This document shows, piece after piece, positions 17,642 through 26,109 of a stretch of 64,000 nucleotides of DNA. The DNA is from an uncultured Acetobacteraceae bacterium (lineage in GTDB: Bacteria; Pseudomonadota; Alphaproteobacteria; Acetobacterales; Acetobacteraceae), in contig CAIRCM010000087.1 of NCBI GenBank assembly GCA_903877125.1, forward strand, positions 24,246 to 88,245. The letters run 5' to 3'. Each line of letters opens with the position of its first letter. Within the stretch, counting starts at the first letter, position 1. Made by a program: the position numbers and the translations under genes. Below the pieces are notes generated by a model. It did no database searches, was not told the origin of the DNA, and worked only from the letters and a program-made list of their open reading frames with translations.

Positions 17642-18764
17642 ATGCAGCTTTCACTCCAGACGTTCCAGCAATTGCTGCAACGAATGTCCGCCTCGGTTCA
17701 GAGTTCCGCGGGCCAGTTGATCGATTTGTCGGTTGGTTCGCTGCTTAGAGCGATCCTTGAGGCCAACGCGTCAATTGGATTGTGGATTCAGTGGCTGATC
17801 GTCAGACGCTGGCAATGACCCGCGCTGCTACAAGTTCCGGCACGGATCTCGACAGTTGGATGGCCGATTTTAAGCTTGCGCGGCTACCTGCTACCGCGGC
17901 AAGCGGCGTGGCGACGTTCACGCGTCTTTTGACTGCGCAGCCTGCACTGATTCCCGCGGGAACCCAGGTAAAAACCACGGCTGGTACGGTTGCCTTCGTT
18001 GTGGGCGTAGACGTTTCGAATGCCACTTGGCAGCCCGCATCGAATGGTTATCTTATGCCATCCGGGGCCGGATCGATCAGCCTGCCTGTTGTCGCGCAAA
18101 CCCCCGGTTCAATCGGAAATGTAACTGCCGGTGCAGTTTCTGTTATCGCTTCTCCGGTGCCGGGGGTTGATTCGGTAACCAACCCCACCGCGTTCGGGGG
18201 GGGATGCGACGCTGAGAGCGATGCCAAATTCCGGGCTAGGTTCGGCGACTATATTAATAGCCGATCACGAGCAACTGTTGGCGCGGTCGCATACGCCATT
18301 GCATCCTTACAGCAGTCACTGCGGTACAAGATTTTCGAAAACACCAGTGCTTCCAATTCTTGGATGCCCGGCCATTTTGTTGTCGTTGTCGATGATGGGG
18401 CAGGGAATTTGACCTCGGCATTATCGGCCTGCGTATATGCTGCGGTCGACCAAGTCAGGCCTGTTGGTTCGACCTTTTCGATCCAGGCACAGCGGTCGTG
18501 CCGGTCATGATTGGCATTTCGCTAGGCGCGGGGCAATCCCTGCTGAACTCATCGAGTGCGTCGCTCATCTCTGTCGCCCTTACCAACTACGTCGAATGCT
18601 TGCCGATTGGTTCGACCTTGGCGTTGTCGCGGATCATAGAGGTCGCCTATAGATCCGGGCACATAGTCCAGAATATCTCGAGCATTTCGATCAACGGATC
18701 CTCTGCCGACCTGGTCTGTGCGCCGAACGCGGTGCTACAGGTGCAGTCGGTGACGGTTCAATAA
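17642..18764 (+). pseudogene. Baseplate protein gpJ-like with two frameshifts
   Basis: Three consecutive frames together make one gpJ-like protein of about 374 aa: TFQQLLQRMSASVQSSAG to about 17805, then SGTDLDSWMADFKLARLPA to about 18488, then ISLGAGQSLLNSSSASLISV to TAA 18764. Each junction needs one extra base (near 17805 and near 18488) to restore the frame, and neither shows a slippery heptamer. gpJ forms the wedge that couples fibres to sheath. As read, the gene cannot make a full protein. Confidence 0.82.
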
Positions 18765-18765
18765 G

Positions 18766-19452
18766 ATGATTGGGAACCAGAAAGACATCGCGCGTCGGCT
18801 GCGGTCCGTAATTCCCACTCGATGGTTTGGTGATTCGACGCCAATTCTCGATACGTTGCTCGGGGCCTTAGGGGCAGGTTGGGCTACCCTTTTCGATCTG
18901 CTGCGATATGTCGAGCGACAAACCAGGATAATGACGGCATCGGATATGTGGCTCGACCTGGTGGGTCTCGATTTTTTCGGCCCACGGTTGCTCAGAGCGC
19001 CGGGACAGTCGGATGAATCCTTTCGGGCAATTCTACTCAAAAACATTTTGCGGCCCCTAGCTACTCGTAACGCGCTCATCGCGGCATTAACTGACCTGAC
19101 TGGGCGCGTTCCGACGGTGTTTGAACCGGCCAACCCCTGCGATACCGGGGGCTACGGGGGTATTTTGCGGGGAGGCGTTGCAGCCGGGGGCGGTGTTGGC
19201 TACGGCACCGCCGGTGGTTGGGGTAACCTCTCGCTCCCGTTCCAATGCTTCGTTACAGCATATCGTCCCCATCTCAACGGTGCCGCCAATCTGTCTGGCT
19301 GGGCCGTGGCAGCGGCAGGTTATGGCATCGGTGCATTGGAATATGTCGGATCCGATATGGCACAGGGGCAAATTACAGATAAATCGATCTTGCAGGAAAT
19401 CTCCAATGTCTGTCCCGTGGGGATAGTCGTGTGGGCCAGGATTGCCAGCTGA
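18766..19452 (+). CDS. Tail protein gpI-like
   Basis: 228 aa, directly after gpJ, as in P2. The N-terminal part (WATLFDLLRYVERQTRIMTA, MWLDLVGLDFFG, DESFRAILLKNIL) follows the gpI / DUF2313-like pattern, followed by a Gly-rich stretch (GGVAAGGGVGYGTAGGWG) and a C-terminal beta part. It links wedge and fibre. Intact. Confidence 0.65.
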   Translation: MIGNQKDIARRLRSVIPTRWFGDSTPILDTLLGALGAGWATLFDLLRYVERQTRIMTASDMWLDLVGLDFFGPRLLRAPGQSDESFRAILLKNILRPLATRNALIAALTDLTGRVPTVFEPANPCDTGGYGGILRGGVAAGGGVGYGTAGGWGNLSLPFQCFVTAYRPHLNGAANLSGWAVAAAGYGIGALEYVGSDMAQGQITDKSILQEISNVCPVGIVVWARIAS

Positions 19453-19481
19453 GATCCCCGATCTTTGGAGTTTGGATCAAT

Positions 19482-20735
19482 ATGGACAGGGTCATAGTTT
19501 ATCCGGGCGGCATTCCGCTCGATACGGACTTATTGGCGATCAACCGGAATGCGATGATCGCTTTGGGGTACCTTGCGCAAATGGTGCTTGGAAGCAATAC
19601 AGTTATCGATGGCTTAGCCTGTACGGCCACGACGCCTAGTTCAATGAATATTTCGGTGGCACCGGGCAGTATAGCCCAGCTGTCGGTGATTGACGCGTCA
19701 GCATACGGGTCGCTGGCGGCCGATACCACTGACCCGCTGGTAAAAATGGGCATCAACGTGAGCCCAACCCAATTTACGTTACAGGCACCCACCGCGCCCG
19801 GTCAAACAATCGCATATTTGATCGAAGCGACCTTGCAGGAGGCCGATACCGGCCTCGTCACTTTGCCTTATTACAATGCTGCGAACCCCGCACAACCCTA
19901 TACCGGGCCCAACAACTCAGGGCAGGCTCAGGCAACTCGCAGGGCACAGACCGTTCAGTTGCAGTTAAAGGCCGGCGCACCGGCTGCTACTGGCTCCCAG
20001 GTTGCGCCGGCACCCGACTCAGGTTGGGTATCGCTTTATGTGGTCACTGTTTCATACGGTCAGACGGCCATCGACCAGTCGTCGATATCTGTGTCGTCAA
20101 CCTCGCCTGCCCTGCAGTGGAAGCTGCCGGCGCTTCGTCCCGGCTTCGGATCGGGTGTGCAAAGTTTTTCGGCTTCCGGAACTTTTGTGGTCCCAACCGG
20201 GGTGTCCCAGGTCGAGGTAGAGTTGTGGGGCGGGGGATCGGGTAGTTTTGCTTCCGCGGCCGGCACGCCCAGCGGTGGCGGGTCTGGCGGCGGCTATGCC
20301 AGGAAGCGGATAACGGGCCTCACCCAAGGTCAACAGATTGCGATCACCGTTGGCGTTGGCGGAACCGCTGGCGGGGTTGGCGGGCCAGCCCCATCCGCCG
20401 GTGGCACATCCAGTTTCGGATCCTTAGTCAGCGCGACGGGCGGCAGTCTCAACTATCTCGCGACGATCACTTCCCCACAGAATGGTGCGACTCCCCCAGG
20501 TATCGGTGTCGGAGGCGATACAATTCTGAGCGGCTCCGCGGGGCAGGCCGGCTCCGGTGGCCAGGGCGGTCTGGGTGGCGCGGGCGCAATGGGAGGGACG
20601 CAGAACAGTGGCACCACCGGTGTGGCCGGGCTATTCCCTGGCGGTGGCGCTTCCGGCGCCGGCACCGGGGCTAATGGGTCAACGCCGTACGCTGGCGCAG
20701 CAGGTGCTGGTGGCCTCGTCGTCGTTCGGTGGTAG
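19482..20735 (+). CDS. Tail fibre with glycine-rich C-terminal domain
   Basis: 417 aa from ATG 19482 (an earlier in-frame start at 19431 would overlap gpI). The N-terminal 230 residues are a beta-rich attachment part (MDRVIVYPGGIPLDTDLLAI). After a QSFSASGTFVVPTGVSQVEV strand comes a Gly-rich domain of repeated GGxGG turns ending in GGLVVVRW. Such domains in phage fibres and T-even-type adhesins form polyglycine-type sandwiches that bind host surface receptors. Probably the gpH-equivalent receptor-binding fibre. Confidence 0.72.
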   Translation: MDRVIVYPGGIPLDTDLLAINRNAMIALGYLAQMVLGSNTVIDGLACTATTPSSMNISVAPGSIAQLSVIDASAYGSLAADTTDPLVKMGINVSPTQFTLQAPTAPGQTIAYLIEATLQEADTGLVTLPYYNAANPAQPYTGPNNSGQAQATRRAQTVQLQLKAGAPAATGSQVAPAPDSGWVSLYVVTVSYGQTAIDQSSISVSSTSPALQWKLPALRPGFGSGVQSFSASGTFVVPTGVSQVEVELWGGGSGSFASAAGTPSGGGSGGGYARKRITGLTQGQQIAITVGVGGTAGGVGGPAPSAGGTSSFGSLVSATGGSLNYLATITSPQNGATPPGIGVGGDTILSGSAGQAGSGGQGGLGGAGAMGGTQNSGTTGVAGLFPGGGASGAGTGANGSTPYAGAAGAGGLVVVRW

Positions 20736-20801
20736 CGAATTCATATTTTTAGCGCGAGACTTAGGCCGAGATTTCATTCTAGTCTCTGAAGGTAATGAAT
20801 A

Positions 20802-21284
20802 GTGACCAATTCAGTCTCATACGTCTGGAAGCCGAGTACTGCCCGTACAGTGGTGGTCGATTCGTTCGTGCCGGTGCCGCGGGGTTCCGCCGCCGCCGCA
20901 CCGCCGCCGCTCAATTGGCCGACCAAGGATCCGCGGGACGTTCTCGATTACCAACTCGACATCGCGCCAGCAGTCGTGGGGAATCCCCACGATTCGATCG
21001 CCACGCTGAGCGTATCGAGTACACCGGATAGTCCTGGCGATCTTACAGTCAACAGCGTCGCGGCCGATGGAACCTTGGCGGTTGTCTGGTTGGCGGGCGG
21101 TCAGGCTGGGACTGTCTATACGGTTACGCTGCTGATCGGCACGACAAGCGGACGGACGATCCAGCGCAGCATTCTGTTGCCGGTGCTGGAGCTTTCGGTC
21201 CCGCCGGTTCCCGCAAACGCGCTGCAAACGACGATCGGGGTCGTGGTGACCGATCAGAATGGAAATCCAATTCTGGTGTCATGA
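20802..21284 (+). CDS. Small phage fibre-associated protein
   Basis: 160 aa, with a Pro/Ala linker (AAAAPPPLNWP) at about 27-40 followed by a beta-sandwich domain (DLTVNSVAADGTLAVVWLAG, GTVYTVTLLIGTTSGRTIQR). The compact Ig-like fold and location between fibre genes suggest a fibre adaptor or accessory. Similar phage proteins with KDPxDVLDY-like segments occur beside fibres; exact role unknown. Confidence 0.55.
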   Translation: MTNSVSYVWKPSTARTVVVDSFVPVPRGSAAAAPPPLNWPTKDPRDVLDYQLDIAPAVVGNPHDSIATLSVSSTPDSPGDLTVNSVAADGTLAVVWLAGGQAGTVYTVTLLIGTTSGRTIQRSILLPVLELSVPPVPANALQTTIGVVVTDQNGNPILVS

Positions 21285-21334
21285 AGTGTAGACGATAAAA
21301 TTTTTAATTTGTCATAGGCGGGACGCGTATTTTC

Positions 21335-24300
21335 ATGCCGACGATTAACGAATTGGCACCAGCCACGGCCGCTGCCGATACCGACGAAATCCTGGTCAGC
21401 CAAAGCGGCACGACCCGCAAAATTACCCGAGCGCAGGTGTTGGCCGGTGTACAGCCGGCCTTGGCGATTCCCGCGGGCACGCTTCTCGGTCGCTCTTCAG
21501 CAGGTCTGGGAGCGCCGCAAACGATTTCGGTCGGAAGTAATTTGTCCTTGTCCGGCTCAACACTCGTTGCAACAGCCGCGCAGTTCGTCGTTTCGTCGCT
21601 GCCACCCGGCACCGTGCCTGGCCCCTCCGACGATGTTCCGCTTGGACAGAATGGGACCAACACCGCGGTCAGCTACAGCCAGTTCATGAGCGGGCTGTCG
21701 GCTATCCCCAATTTGGATGCCTCCCATGCAATCGTGATCCCGACCGGCACTACGCTGAGTGTGAAACTTGGTGACATGGCGTCGACGATTCTGCCGCTCG
21801 GTGGCGGCTCCATGACCGGACCGCTGATTTTGAGCGGGGCGCCCAATGCAGCCGGCCAAGCGGCTACAAAGGGATATGTCGACGGTCAGGTCGCCTCGGC
21901 GCTGCCGATAACAGGTGGAACGTTGGCAGGCGCGTTGTCTTTGGCCGGGGATCCGGCGACGACGCTCCAGGCTGCAACGAAGAGGTATGTGGATGCGAAG
22001 GTTTCCACGACGATGCCCAACACGGGCGGGGTCGTCACCGGACCAATTACCCTTCCGGCTGACCCGACAACCGGCTTGCAGGCCGCTACGAAGCAATATG
22101 TGGATAGCCGTGTGTTCCGGAATGGCGACACACTGACAGGGCCATTGGTATTGGCCGGCGCGCCGGTTGCCTCAATGCAGGCGGCGACCAAGGGATATGT
22201 GGACACCCAGCTCGCCACGGGACTGCCTCTTACCGGCGGCGCGATGTCAGGGCCTTTGACGCTCGCGGCCGATCCGCTCGCCGGACTGCAAGCCGCGACA
22301 AAGCAATATGTCGATACACGAGTTCTAAAGAACGGTGACACACTAACCGGGGCCCTTATGCTTGCGGCCGACCCGGTTGCTACCTTGCAAGCGGCGACAA
22401 AGGGGTACGTCGACAACCAAATCGCGTCGTCGCTGCCCAGGACGGGCGGCACACTTCTCGGTCCAATCACGCTCGCCGCCGATCCGACTTCCCCGCTACA
22501 GCCGGCGACCAAACAGTACGCCGATACGCGCGTGCTCCGCAACGGCGATACCTTGACGGGTGCTCTCGTACTCGCATCGAACCCGACTGGCCCATTACAG
22601 GCGGCGACAAAACAGTATGTTGATGCCCAGAGTGCGGCGGCGCTTCCAATAGCTGGCGGCACGATAACCGGGGTATTGACCCTGAGTACCGATCCGATTG
22701 CTGGCGCTCAGGCCGCAACCAAGCACTATGTCGACGCGCAATTCGCGACCGCGCTGCCAATAAACGGTGGCACGCTCTCGGGACCGCTCACGCTCAGTGG
22801 AGCGCCAGCAGCGGCTGGGCAGGCGGCAAACAAGCAATACGTCGACGGTCAGATCGCGACCGCTCTGCCCCTCACCGGGGGCGCGTTATCTGGCAGCCTT
22901 ACGTTGGCTGCTTCACCTAGCGTGCCGATGGGTGCAGCGACGAAGCAGTATGTCGACACAGCAGCGGGGCTCACCGGGGTAATCAATGTCAAGGCATCGC
23001 CCTATAATGCCCAACTGAATGGCGTGACGGACGACACCGCGGCGTTCCGCGCAGCCTATGTCGCCGCACCCGCCGAATCGGTGATCTACGTTCCCTTCGG
23101 TGTAACGGTCTTACAAAACCCCAACAACTGGGGCATCTCGCTGACGAAGCGCGTTAAATGGATTGTCGACGGCACCACGCTTATCGACGGCACGCCGTTA
23201 GCGGCGGGCATAGGTACCAGTGGAAGCCCAGCTTCGATTGCCCTTCCCGGTATTGTTGTCGGCAATACGCAAACTGGGGCCGAGGTATCGCTCGCAAGTT
23301 CTGCCGCTACCGATTTCGCCGCCCAGCATTCGTCCTATATCGTCAATCACAACGGCGGTACTCCCTCGGTCATATCGAACCATCGCACGGATACAATCAT
23401 CTATAACAGTCCTGCCAATTTCGTGTGGGCCGGGTTGGATCGTTTGATCTGGGCCGGAACCCAAACGCCTTCGGGGACCTCGACTGCGCAACACGTCGGT
23501 CGATACGTGCAAACCATACGCGCTGCGTTGGGCACCAACAGCAGCGGTACGCCGTTGCCCCAGCCGCAGCTTTGGGCGGCCTGTCTGGAAATGCGGGATA
23601 CAACAGGGCAGCCTTCCAGTGTTACGAACGCTATGCTTACGGTCGAGATGGATCTCGTCGCCAATGGGCTTGATGACGCAAATTCACGGGTGATTCAGTC
23701 CCTCGTTGTAGAACAAAACGACACAAGCGGTGCGGCAGTCGAGGTCGGCAATATCATCTCGGTAAATCTGGCGGCCGGATCGACCGGCCATGCCAAGAAC
23801 GTGTTCGGGGTCAATATTCCGTTCAGCAATTCGGTGCTGAATACGACGAACGCTGCCCAGATGTCAGGGGCCGCGGCAATCCGGATGGCAGCAGGTCACG
23901 CGATCGCTTTTGAGCCGACGGGTTCGTATAATCTCTCGCTTAGCGCACAGGACGGCACGCTTCGTTGGCATCAGGGGGCGCTTTCCTATGTGGTTGGGCG
24001 AGGTTTGACGGTTGGTTGGCAATACGTCGTCAGTGGCGCCACAACGTTGCCTTATAATTATGCCGGAGATATCGTCTTTCTCACCGGGAGCGGGACGTAC
24101 TCTGTTACTCTCCCATCGGCCAATACGGTTCCAGCCGGTGTAGGTTTCACGTTTTCGAATATTGGTACGGCGGCCGTCACGATCTCTCCGGCGGGGGGCG
24201 ATGTTATCGACAATGGCCCCATCACGCTGCGGCCAAACGACCGGTATCATATTGTATCAGATTTCTCTGGCCATTGGCGCGAAGTCTTCCGAACCAACTG

Positions 24301-24505
24301 GGTTTCCCCAAATTTCGCCGGCCCGCCGATTTTGCCGTCCTATGCCGTCAGTGGCCTACCGACCGGTATGACCGCAGGGGCCCAAGCATTCGCCTCGAAC
24401 GGGCGTAAACCGTCGGAAGCCGCGGGCGCCGGGACGGGCGTGAATGTCTTCTTCGATGGCTCCCACTGGATTTCCAGCTGTTCCGGTACGCAAGTCAGCG
24501 CCTGA
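21335..24505 (+). CDS. Long tail fibre with eleven repeats and a tailspike-like C-terminus
   Basis: 1056 aa. The N-terminal 120 residues (INELAPATAAADTDEILVSQ) are shared with the next fibre and probably anchor both at the same baseplate site. Eleven units with the ATKxYVD signature, alternating with GGTLTGPLTL-type segments, form a stalk. Then a pectate-lyase-like start (GVTDDTAAFRAAYVAAP) leads into a beta-rich body, and the C-terminus has an IDNGPITLRPNDRYH segment. Stalk repeats of this type trimerise in T4-like fibres. No catalytic pair could be assigned to the body. Confidence 0.8.
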   Translation: MPTINELAPATAAADTDEILVSQSGTTRKITRAQVLAGVQPALAIPAGTLLGRSSAGLGAPQTISVGSNLSLSGSTLVATAAQFVVSSLPPGTVPGPSDDVPLGQNGTNTAVSYSQFMSGLSAIPNLDASHAIVIPTGTTLSVKLGDMASTILPLGGGSMTGPLILSGAPNAAGQAATKGYVDGQVASALPITGGTLAGALSLAGDPATTLQAATKRYVDAKVSTTMPNTGGVVTGPITLPADPTTGLQAATKQYVDSRVFRNGDTLTGPLVLAGAPVASMQAATKGYVDTQLATGLPLTGGAMSGPLTLAADPLAGLQAATKQYVDTRVLKNGDTLTGALMLAADPVATLQAATKGYVDNQIASSLPRTGGTLLGPITLAADPTSPLQPATKQYADTRVLRNGDTLTGALVLASNPTGPLQAATKQYVDAQSAAALPIAGGTITGVLTLSTDPIAGAQAATKHYVDAQFATALPINGGTLSGPLTLSGAPAAAGQAANKQYVDGQIATALPLTGGALSGSLTLAASPSVPMGAATKQYVDTAAGLTGVINVKASPYNAQLNGVTDDTAAFRAAYVAAPAESVIYVPFGVTVLQNPNNWGISLTKRVKWIVDGTTLIDGTPLAAGIGTSGSPASIALPGIVVGNTQTGAEVSLASSAATDFAAQHSSYIVNHNGGTPSVISNHRTDTIIYNSPANFVWAGLDRLIWAGTQTPSGTSTAQHVGRYVQTIRAALGTNSSGTPLPQPQLWAACLEMRDTTGQPSSVTNAMLTVEMDLVANGLDDANSRVIQSLVVEQNDTSGAAVEVGNIISVNLAAGSTGHAKNVFGVNIPFSNSVLNTTNAAQMSGAAAIRMAAGHAIAFEPTGSYNLSLSAQDGTLRWHQGALSYVVGRGLTVGWQYVVSGATTLPYNYAGDIVFLTGSGTYSVTLPSANTVPAGVGFTFSNIGTAAVTISPAGGDVIDNGPITLRPNDRYHIVSDFSGHWREVFRTNWVSPNFAGPPILPSYAVSGLPTGMTAGAQAFASNGRKPSEAAGAGTGVNVFFDGSHWISSCSGTQVSA
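21800..22970 (+). repeat. Coding tandem repeat in the long fibre gene
   Basis: Eleven diverged copies of a unit of roughly 99-111 bp, each encoding an AATK-x-YVD helix-turn plus a G-x-L-x-G-P-L-T-L strand. Unit lengths vary, because some units carry NGDTLTG and others LPxTGGxLxG. DNA divergence between copies suggests old duplication with continuing selection on the protein pattern. Confidence 0.85.
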
Positions 24506-24546
24506 ATAACGACGCCAATTCTTTACGGGGTGCTAAGAACCAAATT

Positions 24547-26109
24547 ATGCCAACAATTCCTCAGCTACCAACGGCACAGACCGTAAACGCGGCAGACGAA
24601 ATTCCGATCAGTCAGAACGGTTCGCTCCATTCTGTCGCAGTCGGTACATTGTTCTCCCCGACCCAACCTGCCATCTCACTCGATCAAGGCAGCCTGCTCG
24701 GGCGTGTGAGCCTGGGGCCTGGCGGCCCTGAGGAAATCAGCATCGGCGGTGGTTTGGTACTCAATGGCTCGACATTGCAGGCGATCTCCCTGGATTGCAG
24801 ATCGCTGGTACAAGTTGACTCGCTTGGCGCCACGAACAGCGCGGTTATCTCAACGGGGACGTCGATACCGCAGCTGATGCCATTGTCTGAACTTCGTGGG
24901 CTCTTTACCGCCGGGACCAATGTTTCGATCAGCGCGAACGGAGTCATATCGGCATCAGTTAGCGGCACGCAGGAAAATATCGCCTCCCTGCCGACGACAG
25001 CGGCGGCAGCGGCCCAAGATCTGATCGGGATCTGCCAAACCGGAACCGAGCACGCCATTTCCTACGCTAATTTGATCAACGGGCAAACGATCGACACCGC
25101 CGAGCCCGCCGGGGCGGTTTCCGATGGTGACAGTTTTTGGGTCGCCCAGGGCAGCAACATCATGGTTGCCCAAACATTCAGCGGGGTCTGGCCTTGGGTT
25201 GCTTCCAAAATTCCAACGGTAAAGACCCCGGTCGTCGAAATAGCGTCGAATACGACGCTCGATGGAACGGTTCATAACAACCGCATATTGGTTTGCAGTC
25301 AGCCGGTTATCCTGACGCCGATCACCGCCAATATGGGCAGCGGGTTCAATTGCGAAATAGTGAATCTGAGTGTCGGCCCGGTATCGTTCTCTGGTTCGCT
25401 GATTTCGTCGTCAGGCGCTTCATCGCTGGCTCCCGGTCAGGCCGCAAGGCTATATTGTCTCACCTATTCCGGTGGAACCATTGTCTATGCTTCCATCGGC
25501 AGCAGCAGCACCACTACCACCACTTCGCCGCCAGGCCAGGTTTCCTCGCTTGTCGCGTCTGGGCAGACCAGCACCAGTGTCACTCTTACTTGGCAGGCGC
25601 CGACCAGCGGGGGAGCGGTCGCGAGCTACACTGTACAGTACCGGGTTACCGGGACCACGAACTGGTCAACCGCAGCGACAAACGTCACGGCAACCACGCA
25701 CTCAGTGTCAAGCCTGGCCGCGAATACGTCTTACGATTTCAGTGTTCTGGGCGACAACGCCGGCGGTTTGGGTGCGATATCCGCGATTGTGACCACAAGC
25801 ACATCCGCCCCCTCAGGGTCAGTAACGTCGATCGTCTGGAACGTGCCGCCGTCAGGCAGTTACGTGCACGGGGCCGGGGTTATCGGTGTGAACGCACATG
25901 TGACGCCGGCAAGTGCGGCGATCCAATTCGGGTTCTCAACTTCCACGACCACGGCGCCGACCAACTGGACGGCAGGATCGCTGGTGAATACCGATCTCTG
26001 GGGCGCGTATGTGCCGACCCCCGCATCCGCGGGAACCTGGTACGCCTGGGCTGTCGGTGTGGATGGCAGTACCCCGACAGTTTACAGCACGCCGTTCATG
26101 GTGACATAG
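24547..26109 (+). CDS. Second tail fibre with fibronectin type III domain
   Basis: 520 aa. Residues 1-80 (IPQLPTAQTVNAADEIPISQ) resemble the N-terminus of the preceding fibre, so the two are likely paralogues with a common anchor. A fibronectin III domain spans about 329-418 (QVSSLVASGQTSTSVTLTWQ, SLAANTSYDFSVLG), after a Thr/Ser linker. A further beta domain (about 420-520, ending TWYAWAVGVDG) follows. FN3 modules in phage fibres mediate weak carbohydrate contact. TAG is followed at once by the next ATG. Confidence 0.75.
   Translation: MPTIPQLPTAQTVNAADEIPISQNGSLHSVAVGTLFSPTQPAISLDQGSLLGRVSLGPGGPEEISIGGGLVLNGSTLQAISLDCRSLVQVDSLGATNSAVISTGTSIPQLMPLSELRGLFTAGTNVSISANGVISASVSGTQENIASLPTTAAAAAQDLIGICQTGTEHAISYANLINGQTIDTAEPAGAVSDGDSFWVAQGSNIMVAQTFSGVWPWVASKIPTVKTPVVEIASNTTLDGTVHNNRILVCSQPVILTPITANMGSGFNCEIVNLSVGPVSFSGSLISSSGASSLAPGQAARLYCLTYSGGTIVYASIGSSSTTTTTSPPGQVSSLVASGQTSTSVTLTWQAPTSGGAVASYTVQYRVTGTTNWSTAATNVTATTHSVSSLAANTSYDFSVLGDNAGGLGAISAIVTTSTSAPSGSVTSIVWNVPPSGSYVHGAGVIGVNAHVTPASAAIQFGFSTSTTTAPTNWTAGSLVNTDLWGAYVPTPASAGTWYAWAVGVDGSTPTVYSTPFMVT

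Noticed and set aside
17800..18495. gpJ frame changes considered as programmed frameshifts
   Set aside because: The direction could be -1, but no X-XXY-YYZ heptamer or following stem is seen at either junction.
21886..22662. 258-aa minus-strand repetitive frame
   Set aside because: Mirror of the coding repeats of the long fibre; the repeat pattern arises from the plus-strand protein.
21800..22970. Regular repeats considered as a CRISPR-like array
   Set aside because: Units are diverged, in frame and encode a known fibre motif; there are no identical repeats with unique spacers.
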